DNA of 64,000 nucleotides from Sphingomonas sp. PP-CE-3G-477 (lineage in GTDB: Bacteria; Pseudomonadota; Alphaproteobacteria; Sphingomonadales; Sphingomonadaceae). The notes beneath the pieces were generated by a model. That model was not told the DNA's origin. It saw only the letters and a list, made by a program, of their open reading frames with translations, and ran no database searches. Both the position numbers and the translations under genes were made by a program. The stretch is taken from positions 62,001 through 126,000 of the forward strand of contig NZ_QAOF01000008.1 in assembly GCF_003050745.1 (NCBI RefSeq), read 5' to 3'. Every line of letters begins with the position of its first letter. Position 1 is the first letter of the stretch. Positions 42,022-51,872 of this stretch are shown piece by piece.

Positions 42022-43521
42022 GTGAGCCTCGCCCCTCGCCTGGACATCCGCCAGTCGCAGTCGCTGGTGATGACCCCGCAGCTCCAGCAGGCGATCAAGC
42101 TGCTGGCGCTGTCGAACCTGGAGATCGAGGGGTTCATCGCCGAGGAAGTCGAGCGCAACCCCCTCCTCGAAGCCAGCGCCGCCGAGGATAGCGACGCGCC
42201 GGACCGCGAGCCCGCCCCCGAAGTCCGCGACGAACGCGTCGCCGCCGACGAACTGGTCGCGGGCACCGGCGCAGGCGACGAACCGACGCTCGACGTCGAC
42301 TACGCCACCGAAAGCCACCAGCAGGACAGCGTCGCCGACGGCGGCAGCGGGATGGACGGCGCGCTGTCGATGACCGGCGCGAGCGCGGGGGGAGCGGGCG
42401 GTGAAGACGGCCCCGATCTCGACGCGTTCGCGGATACCAGCCTCAGCCTCGCGGATCACCTGCTTGCCCAAGCCGGCCCTGCCATCCCCCACGAAGACGC
42501 GTTCATCGCCGCGCACCTGATCGACCAGATCGACGAGGCGGGCTACCTGACCGTGTCGCTACTCGACATCGCCAACCGGCTCGGTGTGCCGCTGGTGCGC
42601 GTCGAGGCCGTGCTCGCGACGATCCAGACGTTCGACCCGACCGGCGTCGGCGCGCGCGATCTTGCCGAATGCCTCGCGTTGCAGGCGAAGGAAGCCGATC
42701 GCTACGACCCCTGCATGGCGCGGTTGATCGACAACCTCGATCTGCTCGCGCGTGGTGAACTGACGCGGCTGAAGCGGATGTGCGACGTCGACGACGAGGA
42801 CATGGCGGACATGATCCGCGAACTCCGCGGGTATGATCCGAAGCCGGGGTGCAGGTATGGCGGCGAACCGGCGCAGTCGGTGACGCCCGACCTGTTCGTC
42901 GCACGGACCAAGGCCGGCTGGGCGATCGAGATCAACGCCACCACGCTGCCCCGCGTACTGGTCAACCGGAGTTACTATACCGAGCTGTCGGGCGGGCAGC
43001 AGGACAAGGCGTCGAAGGCGTGGCTGTCGGACTGCCTCGCCAGCGCGAACTGGCTGGTGAAGGCGCTCGACCAGCGCCAGCGGACGATCATCAAGGTCGC
43101 GACCGAGATCGTGAAGCAGCAGGAGGCGTTCTTCCTCAAGGGCGTCGCGCACTTACGGCCCCTGACGCTGCGCCAGGTGGCGGACGCGATCGAGATGCAC
43201 GAATCGACCGTCAGCCGCGTGACGAGCAACAAATACGTCTCGTGCGCGCGCGGGCTGTACGAACTGAAATACTTCTTCACGAGCGCGATCCAGTCGGCGG
43301 ATGGCGGCGAGGCGGTGTCGGCGCAAGCGGTGAAATCGGCGATTCGGGCGCTGATCGATACCGAGGGTGCGAAGATCCTGTCCGACGATACGCTGGTCGA
43401 TCTGCTCAACGCCAAAGGCTTCGACATCGCGCGGCGGACGGTTGCAAAGTACCGCGAAGCGTTGGGGATAGGAAGTTCCGTGCAACGCCGCCGGGCCCGT
43501 ACATTAGAGGGCGCCGGCTAA
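42022..43521 (+). CDS. rpoN: RNA polymerase sigma-54 factor
   Basis: A 499-residue sigma-54, with a GTG start at 42022. Region I at the N terminus has MTPQLQQAIKLLALSNLE. A long acidic, low-complexity region II (about 48-135, AAEDSDAPDREPAP and GTGAGDEPTLDVD) is followed by the core-binding and DNA-binding domains and the RpoN box ARRTVAKYREALGI near the C terminus. It directs transcription from -24/-12 promoters with enhancer-binding activators. The hpf and ptsN genes that usually follow rpoN are not here; a DUF418 gene is. Confidence 0.96.
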   Translation: MSLAPRLDIRQSQSLVMTPQLQQAIKLLALSNLEIEGFIAEEVERNPLLEASAAEDSDAPDREPAPEVRDERVAADELVAGTGAGDEPTLDVDYATESHQQDSVADGGSGMDGALSMTGASAGGAGGEDGPDLDAFADTSLSLADHLLAQAGPAIPHEDAFIAAHLIDQIDEAGYLTVSLLDIANRLGVPLVRVEAVLATIQTFDPTGVGARDLAECLALQAKEADRYDPCMARLIDNLDLLARGELTRLKRMCDVDDEDMADMIRELRGYDPKPGCRYGGEPAQSVTPDLFVARTKAGWAIEINATTLPRVLVNRSYYTELSGGQQDKASKAWLSDCLASANWLVKALDQRQRTIIKVATEIVKQQEAFFLKGVAHLRPLTLRQVADAIEMHESTVSRVTSNKYVSCARGLYELKYFFTSAIQSADGGEAVSAQAVKSAIRALIDTEGAKILSDDTLVDLLNAKGFDIARRTVAKYREALGIGSSVQRRRARTLEGAG

Positions 43522-43582
43522 GCTTGCCTTTCGTCGCGATAGGCCTAGCGTCGGGCCTGTCATCTCGGGGGGGCCCAGAACG

Positions 43583-44974
43583 ATGGACGACCAAGCCACA
43601 CGCGACCTAGGCGCCACGGCAGCCGAACCAGCGATCTTGCAGGCGGCGGAGCCCGATGGTGCGCCGCGTATCGCGGTTCTCGACATCCTCCGCGGGATCG
43701 CGATCCTCGGCATCCTGTTCATGAACATCAACGACATGGGCGGCTCGCTCTGGGCGTCGTTCGGCGATTTTCGGCATATCGGGTGGACACAGGCCGATCA
43801 GGTCGCGTGGTGGCTGCGCGAGGTGATCGCGAACGGCACCGCGCGCTGCATGCTCGAACTGCTGTTCGGTGCGGGGATGGTGATCCTGACCGATCGCGCC
43901 GCACTGAGCGCCGGCAAGCGCGTCGTGATGAAGCGCTATTACCTCCGCAACCTGCTGCTGTTCGGGTTCGGCGTGGTCCACGTCTTCATCCTGTTGTGGC
44001 CCGGCGACATCCTCCACACCTACGCGATCGCCGCTATGATCGCGTTCCTGTTCCGCCGGATGCGGCCGCGCTGGCTGATCACGATCGGGCTGATCGCCGC
44101 CGTCGCGCAGTTCGCAGGGGGCGGATATTTCGGCTATTATCAGGCGCTGCAGGAGCGGTCGCAGGTCGCCGCGATCAACGAAGCGCGCGCGGCAGGTCGA
44201 CCGGTCACCGCGGACGATCGAAAGGTGCTTGCCAAGATCGCGACCGGCGACGCCAAGCGCGCCAAGAGCAAGGCCGACAGCCGTGCGAGGATCGTCGCGG
44301 AGGACAAGGCGCGGACCGGCAATTTCGCGACATGGGCGGCGATGCAGTGGAGCGTAACGGTCTATCTCGAGACGCACGGGTTCGAACTGCTGTTCGTCTG
44401 GGAAGCCGCCAGCGTGATGCTGATCGGTGCCGCGCTCTACAAGCTCGGCATCCTGCAAGGCGCGCGATCGCGCGGCTTCTACCTGCGCATGACGCTGATC
44501 GCCTACGCGGTCGCCATCCCGCTGCGGATCGTCGGCGCGATCGAGCAGACGCGGTTCGACGATGCGCCCAAGACGATGTGGGCCACCGTCGAAGTCGCGC
44601 GCGAGGCGATGACGCTCGGCCATGTCGGCGCGGTGTGCCTGCTGCTCGGCACCGGGTTCGGCGCCACGCTGTTGCGGCCGTTCATCGCGGCCGGGCGGAC
44701 CGCGCTGTCGATCTACATCCTCCAGACGATCATCTGCCTGTGGATCCTGTTCCCGCCGTTCGGCCTAGCCCTGTACGGGACGCTCGGCTGGACCGGTCTC
44801 ATGGCGACCGCGCTGGCGATCGATATCACGCTGTTGCTGCTCGCCAACGCCTATGTACGAAGGTTCGACATCGCCCCGGTGGAGTGGGCATGGCGATCGC
44901 TGGTAGAGGGACGCGCGCTGCCGTGGCGCAAAGCGACGCCGCCGCCATTCTCCGGAGAATTGCGCCCGGCGTGA
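43583..44974 (+). CDS. DUF418 family membrane protein
   Basis: A 463-residue protein with about eight to ten membrane helices. The start region has RIAVLDILRGIAILGILFMNI, the mark of DUF418-type proteins, and the second half has the DUF418 domain (GRTALSIYILQTIICLWILFP). The charged loop between (ARAAGRPVTADDRKVLAKIATGDAKRAKSK) is variable. Function is unknown. It follows rpoN by 61 bases and converges on the exonuclease gene with an 11-base gap. Confidence 0.9.
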   Translation: MDDQATRDLGATAAEPAILQAAEPDGAPRIAVLDILRGIAILGILFMNINDMGGSLWASFGDFRHIGWTQADQVAWWLREVIANGTARCMLELLFGAGMVILTDRAALSAGKRVVMKRYYLRNLLLFGFGVVHVFILLWPGDILHTYAIAAMIAFLFRRMRPRWLITIGLIAAVAQFAGGGYFGYYQALQERSQVAAINEARAAGRPVTADDRKVLAKIATGDAKRAKSKADSRARIVAEDKARTGNFATWAAMQWSVTVYLETHGFELLFVWEAASVMLIGAALYKLGILQGARSRGFYLRMTLIAYAVAIPLRIVGAIEQTRFDDAPKTMWATVEVAREAMTLGHVGAVCLLLGTGFGATLLRPFIAAGRTALSIYILQTIICLWILFPPFGLALYGTLGWTGLMATALAIDITLLLLANAYVRRFDIAPVEWAWRSLVEGRALPWRKATPPPFSGELRPA

Positions 44975-44985
44975 GGTCCGAGGGT

Positions 44986-45984
44986 TCAGTCGTCCTCGTC
45001 CTCGAACCCCACCAGCGCCAGCGCGCGCGCCTTGATCTGGCGGGTCATGCACCAGTGGACCAGCGCGTCCTCGCGCCCGTGCGTGACCCAGACTTCCCGC
45101 GGCGCGATCTCGGTCAGCGTCGCGATCAGTTCGTCCCAATCGGCGTGATCGCTGAGGATCAGCGGGAGCTCGACATTTTTCTGTCGCGCACGGCCCCGAA
45201 CGCGCATCCAGCCGCTCGCCATCGCGGTGATCGGATCGGGCAGCCGCCGCGACCAGCGATCGTTGAGCGCGCCGGGCGGGCACATCACGACGTGTCCGGC
45301 CATGTCCGCCTTCTTCGCGTCTGCCACCGGGAGCAATTCGCCGAGCCTGACGCCGTGTTCTGCATACAGGTCGCACAGGCGTTGCAGCGCGCCGTGGATG
45401 TAGATCGGTGCCTCGTGACCGCGCTCACGCAGTTCGGCGATCACGCGCTGCGCCTTGCCGAGCGCATAGGCGCCGACGACGACGCAGCGGTCCGGGTTGG
45501 CGTGCAGCGCGGCGATCAGCTTGTCGATCTCGTCGCCGGTGTCGGGGTGGCGGAACACCGGCAGGCCGAACGTGGCTTCGGTGATGAAGACGTCGCATTT
45601 GACGGGTTCGAACGGCGTGCAGGTCGGGTCCGCGCGGCGCTTGTAGTCGCCCGAGACGACGATCCGCTCGCCGCGATAGTCGAGCACGATCTGCGCGGAG
45701 CCGAGGACATGGCCGGCGGGGACGAAGCCGATATCCACCTCTCCCATGCGGATCGTCTCGCCATACGCGACCGGGTTGCCGGCTTGCGGCCCATAGCGCG
45801 CGTCCATGACCGCCAGCGTTTCGGGGGTGGCCCAAACCGTTTCGTGCCCCCCGCGCGCGTGATCGGCGTGGCCGTGCGTGACGAGGGCCTTGGCGGTCGG
45901 GATCGAGGGGTCGATCCAGGCGTCGATCGGCTTGACGAGGATGCCGTGCGGATGCGGTTCGAGCCAGTCGCCGAGTTTTGCCAT
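44986..45984 (-). CDS. MBL-fold DNA exonuclease of the Lhr-associated repair set
   Basis: A 332-residue protein, started at MAKLGDWLEPHPHGILVKP; upstream codons are not conserved-looking. It is a beta-CASP-like metallo-beta-lactamase enzyme. Zinc or manganese ligands lie in THGHADHARGG (His37, His39, Asp41, His42), in PAGHVLGSAQIV and in VSGDYKRRADPTCTPFEP, typical of the ligase-associated exonuclease. It would trim 3' ends during repair together with the ligase and Lhr helicase. It lies on the opposite strand from the helicase gene, with a secreted-protein gene between. Confidence 0.9.
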   Translation of the reverse strand: MAKLGDWLEPHPHGILVKPIDAWIDPSIPTAKALVTHGHADHARGGHETVWATPETLAVMDARYGPQAGNPVAYGETIRMGEVDIGFVPAGHVLGSAQIVLDYRGERIVVSGDYKRRADPTCTPFEPVKCDVFITEATFGLPVFRHPDTGDEIDKLIAALHANPDRCVVVGAYALGKAQRVIAELRERGHEAPIYIHGALQRLCDLYAEHGVRLGELLPVADAKKADMAGHVVMCPPGALNDRWSRRLPDPITAMASGWMRVRGRARQKNVELPLILSDHADWDELIATLTEIAPREVWVTHGREDALVHWCMTRQIKARALALVGFEDEDD

Positions 45985-46089
45985 GGAGGGGGTAACGCGT
46001 GACGCGAGGATGCGGTGCCGTTGGTAGCGTACGGCCACCGAACGGCCGCTCAAAGCGCCCGCCACCACCCCCTGGCGGGGGAGGATCGG

Positions 46090-46695
46090 TTACCGCCGCC
46101 CGCCGACCTTGATCGTCGCCAGAATCGCATCCATCCGCGCCGCCGCAACCGCCTGGGTCGGCGCGTTGCGGCTGGCCGGGGCTGCCGGCTTCACCGCGTA
46201 CGTGACGCGGTCGATCGCGTAGCAGGCGCCGTTGATGACGCTGCGCAAGTTGGTCGCGTTCACCTGCTGGCTCATGCCGGCGTCGCCATTGGTATAGACC
46301 GTCCAGCGGTGGCCGCCGAGCATCCGGTTCGGCAGGCGCCTCGCGCTGCCCGAGACCAGTCCCGCGGTGCCGCACGTCGCGACCACGTCGGCACTCCGAC
46401 TGAAGCCAACCTGGATCAGCTCGGTCACCTGCCCCTGGCCGTTGGTCGGCCGGGCGACCTCCCAGAAGCGGACGATGCCGACGCCGCGACCGACCGGCGC
46501 GCCGTCCCACATCTGCCGCCACCCACGGTTCATAACCGCGCGGCCTGCGAAATTGCGCGTCGGCGTCAGGCTGGAGGCGTAGGACAATCGGACGATGCCG
46601 CCGCCCCCAACGAACGACTTGTCGGCGGCGGTGGCATTGGCGAACGGCAAAAGTGCAAGCAACGGCAGGGGCAGAAGATAACGAAGAAGCGACAC
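46090..46695 (-). CDS. Secreted protein of unknown function
   Basis: A 201-residue protein with a GTG start and a signal peptide (MSLLRYLLPLPLLALLPFANATA). The mature part is about 175 residues with GGGGIVRLSYASSLTPTRNFAGRAVMNRG near its start and three possible cysteines (VVATCGTAGLVSG and GACYAIDRV). No known domain is recognised. It lies between the exonuclease and helicase genes and overlaps neither. A short C-rich repeat fragment follows near 46066-46091. Confidence 0.7.
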   Translation of the reverse strand: MSLLRYLLPLPLLALLPFANATAADKSFVGGGGIVRLSYASSLTPTRNFAGRAVMNRGWRQMWDGAPVGRGVGIVRFWEVARPTNGQGQVTELIQVGFSRSADVVATCGTAGLVSGSARRLPNRMLGGHRWTVYTNGDAGMSQQVNATNLRSVINGACYAIDRVTYAVKPAAPASRNAPTQAVAAARMDAILATIKVGGRR

Positions 46696-46778
46696 CGATC
46701 GTCTTTCACAACAGAGCTTTGGCTGAAATGCCGGCCATCGCGCACGCGGTCCATAGCGGTGCGGCGCGACGCCCCCAT

Positions 46779-49211
46779 ATGACGGTAATGCGTGAACAGG
46801 CCGTGAGCGACCTCCCCTCCCCCTTGGAAAACTGGTTTGTCGCGAGGGGTTGGCGGCCGCGGCGGCATCAGCTGGAGATGCTGGCGGAAGGTCGCGCCGG
46901 ACATCATGCGCTGCTGGTGGCGGCTACCGGCGCGGGGAAGACGCTTGCCGGGTTCCTTCCGACGCTTGCCGAGCTGATCGAGGCGCCGACTACTGGTCTC
47001 CACACGCTCTACGTCTCCCCGCTGAAGGCGCTCGCGGTCGACGTGCAGCGCAATCTGTTGACGCCGATCGACGAGATGGGCGTCGATATCCGCGTCGAGA
47101 CGCGCACCGGCGACACGCCGTCGGACCGCAAGGCGCGGCAACGGATCAAGCCGCCGCAGATCCTGCTGACCACGCCCGAATCGCTGTCGCTGCTGCTGAG
47201 CTATCCGGACAGCATCACGATGTTCGAAAACCTCCGCACGATCGTCGTCGACGAGGTCCACGCGTTCGCGACCGGCAAGCGCGGCGACCTGCTCTCGCTG
47301 TGCATGGCGCGGTTGCAGACGATCTCGCCGGGGATGCGCCGCGTCGCGCTGTCGGCGACGGTCGCAGATGCCGACGGCTATCGCGCGTGGCTCGCGCCCG
47401 ATGGCGATATCGACCAGGTCGCGATGGTCCGGGGCGAGGCCGGCGCAGATCCCAACATCGCGATCCTGCTGCCCGAAGGCCGCGTACCGTGGTCGGGGCA
47501 TTCGGGTCGCTATGCCGCCGCGCAGGTGATGGCGGAGATCGAGGCGCACGAGACCTCGATCGTGTTCTGCAACACGCGCAGCTTGGCGGAACTGATCTTT
47601 CAGGATCTGTGGAAGGTGAATGCGGGTAACCTCCCGATCGGCGTCCACCACGGCAGTCTCGCCAAGGAGGCGCGTCGGAAGGTCGAGAACGCGATGGCCG
47701 AGGGGAAACTGCGCGCGCTGGTTGCGACGTCGAGCCTCGATCTGGGCGTCGACTGGGGCAATGTCGATTGCGTGATCCAGATGGGCGCGCCGAAGGGGTC
47801 GTCGCGGCTGTTGCAGCGGATCGGCCGTGCCAACCACCGGCTCGACGAATCATCGCAGGCGATCGTCGTGCCGGGCAACCGCTTCGAATATCTCGAGGCA
47901 CGCGCGGCGCTCGACGCGGTCGAGGCGGGCGAGCTCGATGCGGACATCTTCCGCGTCGGTGCGCTCGACGTGCTGGCGCAGCACGTGATGGCGTGCGCAT
48001 GCGCAGCCCCGTTCCACGAGGCTGCGTTGCTCGACGAGATCCGCTCAGCCCTCCCCTATTCCGCGCTACCGACCGAGACGTTCGAGCGCGTGCTGCACTT
48101 CATCAGCGACGGCGGGTATTCGCTCAAGGCGTATGACCGGTTCAAGCGGCTGACCAAGGATGCGGACGGGACGTGGCGCGTCAGCCATCCGAAATTCATC
48201 GGCCAGCATCGGCTGAATGCAGGCATCATCGTCGAGGCGACGATGCTCAATGTGCGGTTCGGCAACGGTCGTGTGCTCGGCCGCGTCGAGGAGGCGTTCG
48301 CGGCGCAGTTGAGCCACGGCGACACGTTCTTCTTCGCAGGGCTCAGCCTGGAGGTGATGAAGATCGACCTCGAGGATCTGGTGGTGCGCGCGACGTCGAA
48401 GCCTGCGCGGATCCCGACCTATGGCGGCAGCCGGATGCCACTGTCGACCAACCTCGCCGACCGTGTCCGCGGGTTCCTCGCGCATCCCGGCGACTGGGCG
48501 CGCTTTCCCGACGACGTCCGCGAGTGGCTGGAGATGCAGGCGTATCGGTCGGTCATGCCCGAGCCTGGCCAGTTGCTGGTCGAGACGTTCCCGCGCGAGG
48601 GGCGGCATTACATGGTCGCGTACAGCTTCGAGGGCTGGAACGCGCACCAGTCGCTCGGCATGCTGATCACGCGGCGGATGGAGACGCAGGGGCTCAAACC
48701 GCTCGGCTTCGTCGCGAATGATTACGCGCTGGCGGTGTACGGGCTGGAGAAGATTACGGACCCCGCCGCGTTGTTCTCGGCGGATATCCTCGAGCATGAG
48801 TTCGTCGAATGGGTGCAGCAATCGCATCTGCTCAAGCGTGCGTTTCGCGAGGTCGCGGTGATCGGCGGGCTGGTCGAGCGCCAACATCCCGGCAAGCGCA
48901 AGACCGGCAAGCAGGTGACGTTCTCGACCGACCTGATCTACGACGTGCTGCGCAAGTACGAGCCGACGCATCTGCTGCTGGAGGCGGCGTGGGCGGATGC
49001 GCGCGCGCGGATGACCGATGTCGGGCGGCTGGCGTCGCTGCTCGACCGCGCGGCGGCGACGATGGTGCATGTCGATCTGGAGCGGGTCACGCCGCTCGCG
49101 GTGCCGGTGCTGACGCTGATCGGGCGCGAGAAGATCTCGACCAACAGTTCGGATGATGCACTGCTGATCGAGGCGGAGGCGATGATCGCGGATGCGATGC
49201 GGCCGGATTGA
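46779..49211 (+). CDS. Lhr-type DEXH helicase of the ligase-associated repair set
   Basis: An 810-residue helicase. The start is uncertain: ATGs at 46779 and 46788 and a GTG at 46803 are close together, and a frame further upstream overlaps the secreted-protein gene. It has ATGAGKTLAG (Walker A, Lys54), VVDEVHAFA (DEVH), LSATV (motif III), NTRSLAELIFQDL and ATSSLDLGVDWGNVDCVIQMGAPKGSSRLLQRIGRANH (motifs V and VI, shown here in pieces). The winged-helix and beta-barrel Lhr-core domains follow. It unwinds RNA-DNA hybrids or DNA in 3'-5' direction in related proteins. It sits 0.8 kb from the exonuclease gene. Confidence 0.94.
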   Translation: MTVMREQAVSDLPSPLENWFVARGWRPRRHQLEMLAEGRAGHHALLVAATGAGKTLAGFLPTLAELIEAPTTGLHTLYVSPLKALAVDVQRNLLTPIDEMGVDIRVETRTGDTPSDRKARQRIKPPQILLTTPESLSLLLSYPDSITMFENLRTIVVDEVHAFATGKRGDLLSLCMARLQTISPGMRRVALSATVADADGYRAWLAPDGDIDQVAMVRGEAGADPNIAILLPEGRVPWSGHSGRYAAAQVMAEIEAHETSIVFCNTRSLAELIFQDLWKVNAGNLPIGVHHGSLAKEARRKVENAMAEGKLRALVATSSLDLGVDWGNVDCVIQMGAPKGSSRLLQRIGRANHRLDESSQAIVVPGNRFEYLEARAALDAVEAGELDADIFRVGALDVLAQHVMACACAAPFHEAALLDEIRSALPYSALPTETFERVLHFISDGGYSLKAYDRFKRLTKDADGTWRVSHPKFIGQHRLNAGIIVEATMLNVRFGNGRVLGRVEEAFAAQLSHGDTFFFAGLSLEVMKIDLEDLVVRATSKPARIPTYGGSRMPLSTNLADRVRGFLAHPGDWARFPDDVREWLEMQAYRSVMPEPGQLLVETFPREGRHYMVAYSFEGWNAHQSLGMLITRRMETQGLKPLGFVANDYALAVYGLEKITDPAALFSADILEHEFVEWVQQSHLLKRAFREVAVIGGLVERQHPGKRKTGKQVTFSTDLIYDVLRKYEPTHLLLEAAWADARARMTDVGRLASLLDRAAATMVHVDLERVTPLAVPVLTLIGREKISTNSSDDALLIEAEAMIADAMRPD

Positions 49212-49237
49212 GTCGTAGCGCTGCCCCCCGTTGAAAG

Positions 49238-49344
49238 CACCACCCCGGCGAAAGCCGAGGCCCAATTGGAAAGGTAGCCGTAACGGAGCGCTGCCCTCCA
49301 TTAGCAACCTCCCCCAATTGGCCCCGGCCTCCGCCGGGATGGTA
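49238..49344. repeat. Paired intergenic palindrome, family A
   Basis: Arms 49238-49269 (CACCACCCCGGCGAAAGCCG) and, inverted, 49314-49344 match with a few changes to the element at 19573-19680, including the CCAATTGG ends. The 44-base spacer contains GTAACGGAGCGCTGCCC, also found in the first element. It lies between the helicase gene and a protease-like gene in the same direction. Confidence 0.85.
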
Positions 49345-49416
49345 GCGTTTGGAAGGGACGTTCGTCCCTAACTACGGTAGTTGCACGCGCGCGAAATCAG
49401 GCGCAGCATTTGCAGC

Positions 49417-50400
49417 ATGCACAAGTGGCTAGCCCCGCTACTGCTAGTCATCGCCGCCCAAGCTAGCGCTCAGGACGCAGTCTCTCCACGCCCAAATGCT
49501 GCACCCCTTCCAGCCGCAGCATCAACCGCAGAACCAGACCCAGCCACGCTCCTGTTCGGCGACGACGAATCCCGAATGACCATCCCCGTGACGATCGCCG
49601 GTGCCGGCCCCTTCCCCTTTATCGTCGACACCGGCGCGCAGCGGACCGTGATCTCCCGTGAACTCGCGGCCACGCTCGGGCTTGCGCCTGGCCGCATCGT
49701 CCGCGTGACCGGCATGACCGGCTCGGACAGCATCGGCACCGTCATGATCCCCTCGCTCAAGGTGAGCGTCATCGGCAGCGCCGCGATTGAGGCCCCGGCG
49801 ATCAGCGCGATCAATCTCGGTGCGCGCGGGCTGCTTGGGATCGACACATTGCAAGATCATGCGGTGACGATCGACTTCGACACGAAGACGATGACCGTCA
49901 CCCCCTCGCGCAAACGCCAGAATCGCGAACGCGCAGGTCCCGACGAGATCGTGATCAAAGCGCGCAGCCTGTTCGGACAGCTCGTCGTCACCGACGCCTA
50001 TTGCAACGGCATCCGCATCCGCGTGATCCTCGATACCGGCACGTCCGTGAGCATGGCCAATGGCGCACTCCGCCGGAAGGTGACCCGCAAGGGACTGGGC
50101 CGCGCTGGGCCGTCGCAGTCGGTGTCGCTGACCGGCGTCACCGGCGAAACCGTGGTCGCGGATTACACGACGATCGACCGCGTCACGATCGGCAGCCTCT
50201 CGCTCGGCGATGTGCCCGTCGCATTCACTGCGATCGATGCGCCGCCGTTCCGGCAGTTCGGATTGTCCGAGCGTCCCGCGATGCTGCTCGGGATGGATGT
50301 GCTGCAGTTATTTCGCCGCGTCGACATCGATTTCGCCAACCGTGAAGTCAGGCTGGCATTGCCTCGCGGAACGCGTCGTGGCGGGGAACCGCGGCGCTGA
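49417..50400 (+). CDS. Tandem retropepsin-like aspartic protease
   Basis: The start is the ATG that opens a signal peptide (MHKWLAPLLLVIAAQASAQD); a TTG twelve codons earlier is in frame. The product is 327 residues. Two retropepsin-like domains are present, each with the catalytic DTG triad: FIVDTGAQRTVIS (Asp71) and VILDTGTSVSMAN (Asp206). Each is followed by a GLLGID or MLLGMDVL motif that closes the fold. A single chain with two DTG domains can form the active site that retroviral proteases make by dimerising. Its substrate is unknown. It is tandem to an M20 peptidase gene. Confidence 0.88.
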   Translation: MHKWLAPLLLVIAAQASAQDAVSPRPNAAPLPAAASTAEPDPATLLFGDDESRMTIPVTIAGAGPFPFIVDTGAQRTVISRELAATLGLAPGRIVRVTGMTGSDSIGTVMIPSLKVSVIGSAAIEAPAISAINLGARGLLGIDTLQDHAVTIDFDTKTMTVTPSRKRQNRERAGPDEIVIKARSLFGQLVVTDAYCNGIRIRVILDTGTSVSMANGALRRKVTRKGLGRAGPSQSVSLTGVTGETVVADYTTIDRVTIGSLSLGDVPVAFTAIDAPPFRQFGLSERPAMLLGMDVLQLFRRVDIDFANREVRLALPRGTRRGGEPRR

Positions 50401-50459
50401 GGTTGCGTAACCGCGCGTTCGCTGCAACTCTCCCCACAGAAACGAACAGGGGGACGACG

Positions 50460-51869
50460 ATGCGCGCGACTGGTTGGCTACTCACGGCGGCGATTCTGAC
50501 CACGCCCGTGACGACGGCGGTTGGGGCACAGGCGCAGTCGCGCCCTGACCAGAAGGCGTTCCTCGGGCTCTACAAGGAACTGGTCGAGACCAACACGACG
50601 CTGTCGTCCGGCAGCTGCACGCAGGCCGCGGCGCAGATCGGCGCGCGACTGAAGACGGCGGGCTATGCCGATGCCGACATAACCTATTTCTCGGTGCCCG
50701 AGCACCCGAAGGATGGCGGGCTGGTCGCGGTGCTGAAGGGGTCGGACGCGTCGATCAAGCCGATGCTGCTGCTCGCGCATCTCGACGTGGTCGAGGCCAA
50801 GCGCGAGGACTGGGTGCGCGATCCGTTCAAGCTGATCGAGGAAGGCGGCTATTATTACGCGCGCGGCACCGTCGACGACAAGGCGCAGGCGGCGATCTGG
50901 TCCGACGCGATGATCCGCTTCAAGACCAGCGGGTACAAGCCAAAGCGGACGATCAAGCTAGCGCTGACCTGCGGCGAGGAGACGACGTTCGCGTGGAACG
51001 GCGCGCAGTATCTGGCGAAGTCGAAGCCCGACCTGATCGCCGCCGAGTTCGCGCTGAACGAGGGCGGCGGCGGGCGGCTCGACGATAATGGCAAGCGCCA
51101 GCTGCTGGCGATCCAGGTCGGCGAGAAGGCCGCACAGAACTACACGTTCCTGGCGACCAATCCCGGCGGGCACAGCTCGCAGCCGATTCCCGAGAACGCG
51201 ATCTACGAGCTCGCCGACGCCGTGAAGGCAGTCCAGGGCTACGAGTTCCCAGTGAAGTTCACCGACACGACCAAGGCGTTCTTCGCGGCGAGCGCCAAGG
51301 CGATGCCGGGCGAGATGGGGGATGCGATCACGAAGCTGCTCGCAAACCCTGAGGACAAGACGGCGGATGCGATCGTCAGTCGTGACAAGGCGATGCACTC
51401 CACGTTGCGCACGACCTGCGTGGCGACGTTGCTGAACGCGGGTCACGCGGAGAACGCGTTGCCGCAGCGCGCGACCGCGAACATCAACTGCCGGATCTTT
51501 CCAGGGGAGACGGTAGAGGGCACGCTCGCGAAGTTGAAGGAACTTGCGGGGGCGAAGGTAACGGTGACGGCGAACCAGCCGGTGCGGCCGACCGCGATCC
51601 CGCCGACGCTCGATCCGAAGATCATGGGGCCGGTGACCAAGGTGGCGGCGAAGCACTTCCCCGGCCTGCCAATCCTGCCACTGATGTCGACCGGCGCGAC
51701 GGACGGCATTTTCTTCGAAGCGATCGGAATCCCGGTCTACGGCGCACCCGGCGTCTTCATCGACAAGGACATGGGCGGCATCCACGGCCTCAACGAGCGA
51801 ATTCGTGTGAATTCCCTGTATGACGGCCGCGACTACCTCTTCGATCTGGTGAAGGCGTTTGCGGGATGA
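50460..51869 (+). CDS. Secreted M20-family metallopeptidase
   Basis: A 469-residue exported peptidase, started at the ATG after GGGGGACGACG. The signal peptide is MRATGWLLTAAILTTPVTTAVGAQA. Zinc ligands of the M20 family are in LLAHLDVVE and in GTVDDKAQAA, with CGEETTFAWNG for the catalytic and bridging acids, and a dimerisation insert (NPGGHSSQPIPENAI) follows. The late ATDGIFFEAIGIPVYG and GGIHGLNERI close the active site. It probably cleaves dipeptides or N-acyl amino acids in the periplasm. It may form a short operon with the preceding retropepsin gene. Confidence 0.92.
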   Translation: MRATGWLLTAAILTTPVTTAVGAQAQSRPDQKAFLGLYKELVETNTTLSSGSCTQAAAQIGARLKTAGYADADITYFSVPEHPKDGGLVAVLKGSDASIKPMLLLAHLDVVEAKREDWVRDPFKLIEEGGYYYARGTVDDKAQAAIWSDAMIRFKTSGYKPKRTIKLALTCGEETTFAWNGAQYLAKSKPDLIAAEFALNEGGGGRLDDNGKRQLLAIQVGEKAAQNYTFLATNPGGHSSQPIPENAIYELADAVKAVQGYEFPVKFTDTTKAFFAASAKAMPGEMGDAITKLLANPEDKTADAIVSRDKAMHSTLRTTCVATLLNAGHAENALPQRATANINCRIFPGETVEGTLAKLKELAGAKVTVTANQPVRPTAIPPTLDPKIMGPVTKVAAKHFPGLPILPLMSTGATDGIFFEAIGIPVYGAPGVFIDKDMGGIHGLNERIRVNSLYDGRDYLFDLVKAFAG

Positions 51870-51872
51870 TGT

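Noticed and set aside
46653..46778. Upstream extension of the helicase to 46653
   Set aside because: It would overlap the start of the divergent secreted-protein gene, and its residues are unlike the family start. The ATGs at 46779 and 46788 give the usual length.
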